From: Streptomyces sp. rh34
Lineage (GTDB): Bacteria; Actinomycetota; Actinomycetes; Streptomycetales; Streptomycetaceae
Length of the DNA stretch: 47,195 nt
Assembly (NCBI RefSeq): GCF_002551245.1
Contig: NZ_NTGZ01000022.1
Span: 3,016 to 50,210 of the forward strand
Reading direction: 5' to 3'
The notes below the pieces were generated by a model. The model had not been told where the DNA came from. It did no database searches and was given only the letters and a program-made list of their open reading frames with translations. The position numbers and the translations under genes were made by a program. Of the stretch, positions 47,189-47,195 are shown piece by piece. Position 1 is the first letter of the stretch; each line of letters opens with the position of its first letter.

Positions 47189-47195
47189 GCGGGCT
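47166..47195. other. Probable Nextera/454 transposon adapter at contig end
   Basis: Positions 47166-47184 match the complement of the Tn5 mosaic end (CTGTCTCTTATACACATCT) at 16 of 19 positions, with differences at 47168, 47175 and 47182. The next 11 bases, CTGAGCGGGCT, match the complement of the 454 primer B end exactly. 27 of 30 bases align without gaps right up to the last base. Confidence 0.85.

Overview
The window comes from a high-GC actinobacterium, almost certainly Streptomyces. Codon third positions are nearly all G or C. Many genes start with GTG, and several start directly downstream of a TAnnnT -10 box as leaderless mRNAs do. The gene order (proB, hypothetical, proA, two spore-wall membrane proteins, M48 protease, nadD, LCP protein, rsfS, phosphatase, leuS, comEA/comEC, holA, rpsT, lepA, hemW, hrcA, dnaJ, rsmE) matches, from memory, the S. 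coelicolor SCO2587 to about SCO2545 segment. It is mostly conserved core chromosome. I see no integrase, transposase, prophage, CRISPR array or biosynthetic cluster.

Layout. 0.2-3.4 kb: proline biosynthesis (proB, a small unknown gene, proA). 3.5-9.5 kb: a developmental block with two related single-pass membrane proteins (SCO2584- and SCO2583-like), a membrane M48 metalloprotease, two membrane miniproteins of 50 and 53 aa, nadD, and a divergent LytR-CpsA-Psr protein related to PdtA. 9.7-10.8 kb: rsfS and a histidine phosphatase that appears to start at CTG. 10.9-11.8 kb: two identical tRNA-Ala(GGC) genes flanking two small zinc-ribbon genes. 12.0-15.0 kb: leuS behind a leader peptide with three Leu codons and an intrinsic terminator. 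15.2-25.1 kb: a membrane coiled-coil protein, DegV, a comEA-comEC operon (comEA carries a rare TTA codon), a PPOX-like protein, an arylamine N-acetyltransferase, a YceI protein and holA. 25.4-30 kb: rpsT, lepA and an acyl-CoA synthetase. 30.1-33.5 kb: a SpoIIE-type phosphatase with a kinase-like domain, and hemW. 33.5-38.2 kb (minus strand): a large membrane protein with a substrate-binding domain, DUF3097 and a metallo-beta-lactamase protein. 38.3-44.9 kb: CIRCE-hrcA-dnaJ, nitronate monooxygenase, rsmE, HIT protein, RNase Z and an adenine/adenosine deaminase. 44.8-47.2 kb: an MFS transporter and the beginning of a PfkB kinase.

Most notable points. (1) The last 30 bases match a Nextera/454 transposon adapter at 27 of 30 positions, so the contig end and the PfkB stop codon are artefacts. 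(2) leuS has a leader-peptide attenuator whose ATG sits at leaderless distance from its -10 box. (3) A 10-bp phased degenerate repeat of nine units lies upstream of the YceI gene. (4) comEA has an in-frame TTA codon (bldA dependence). (5) A 13-bp perfect inverted repeat overlaps the proA start codon. (6) Three 35-bp tandem repeats run through the SpoIIE-gene stop codon. (7) A fusion of cytosolic domain, membrane segments and periplasmic-binding domain has no transporter partners.
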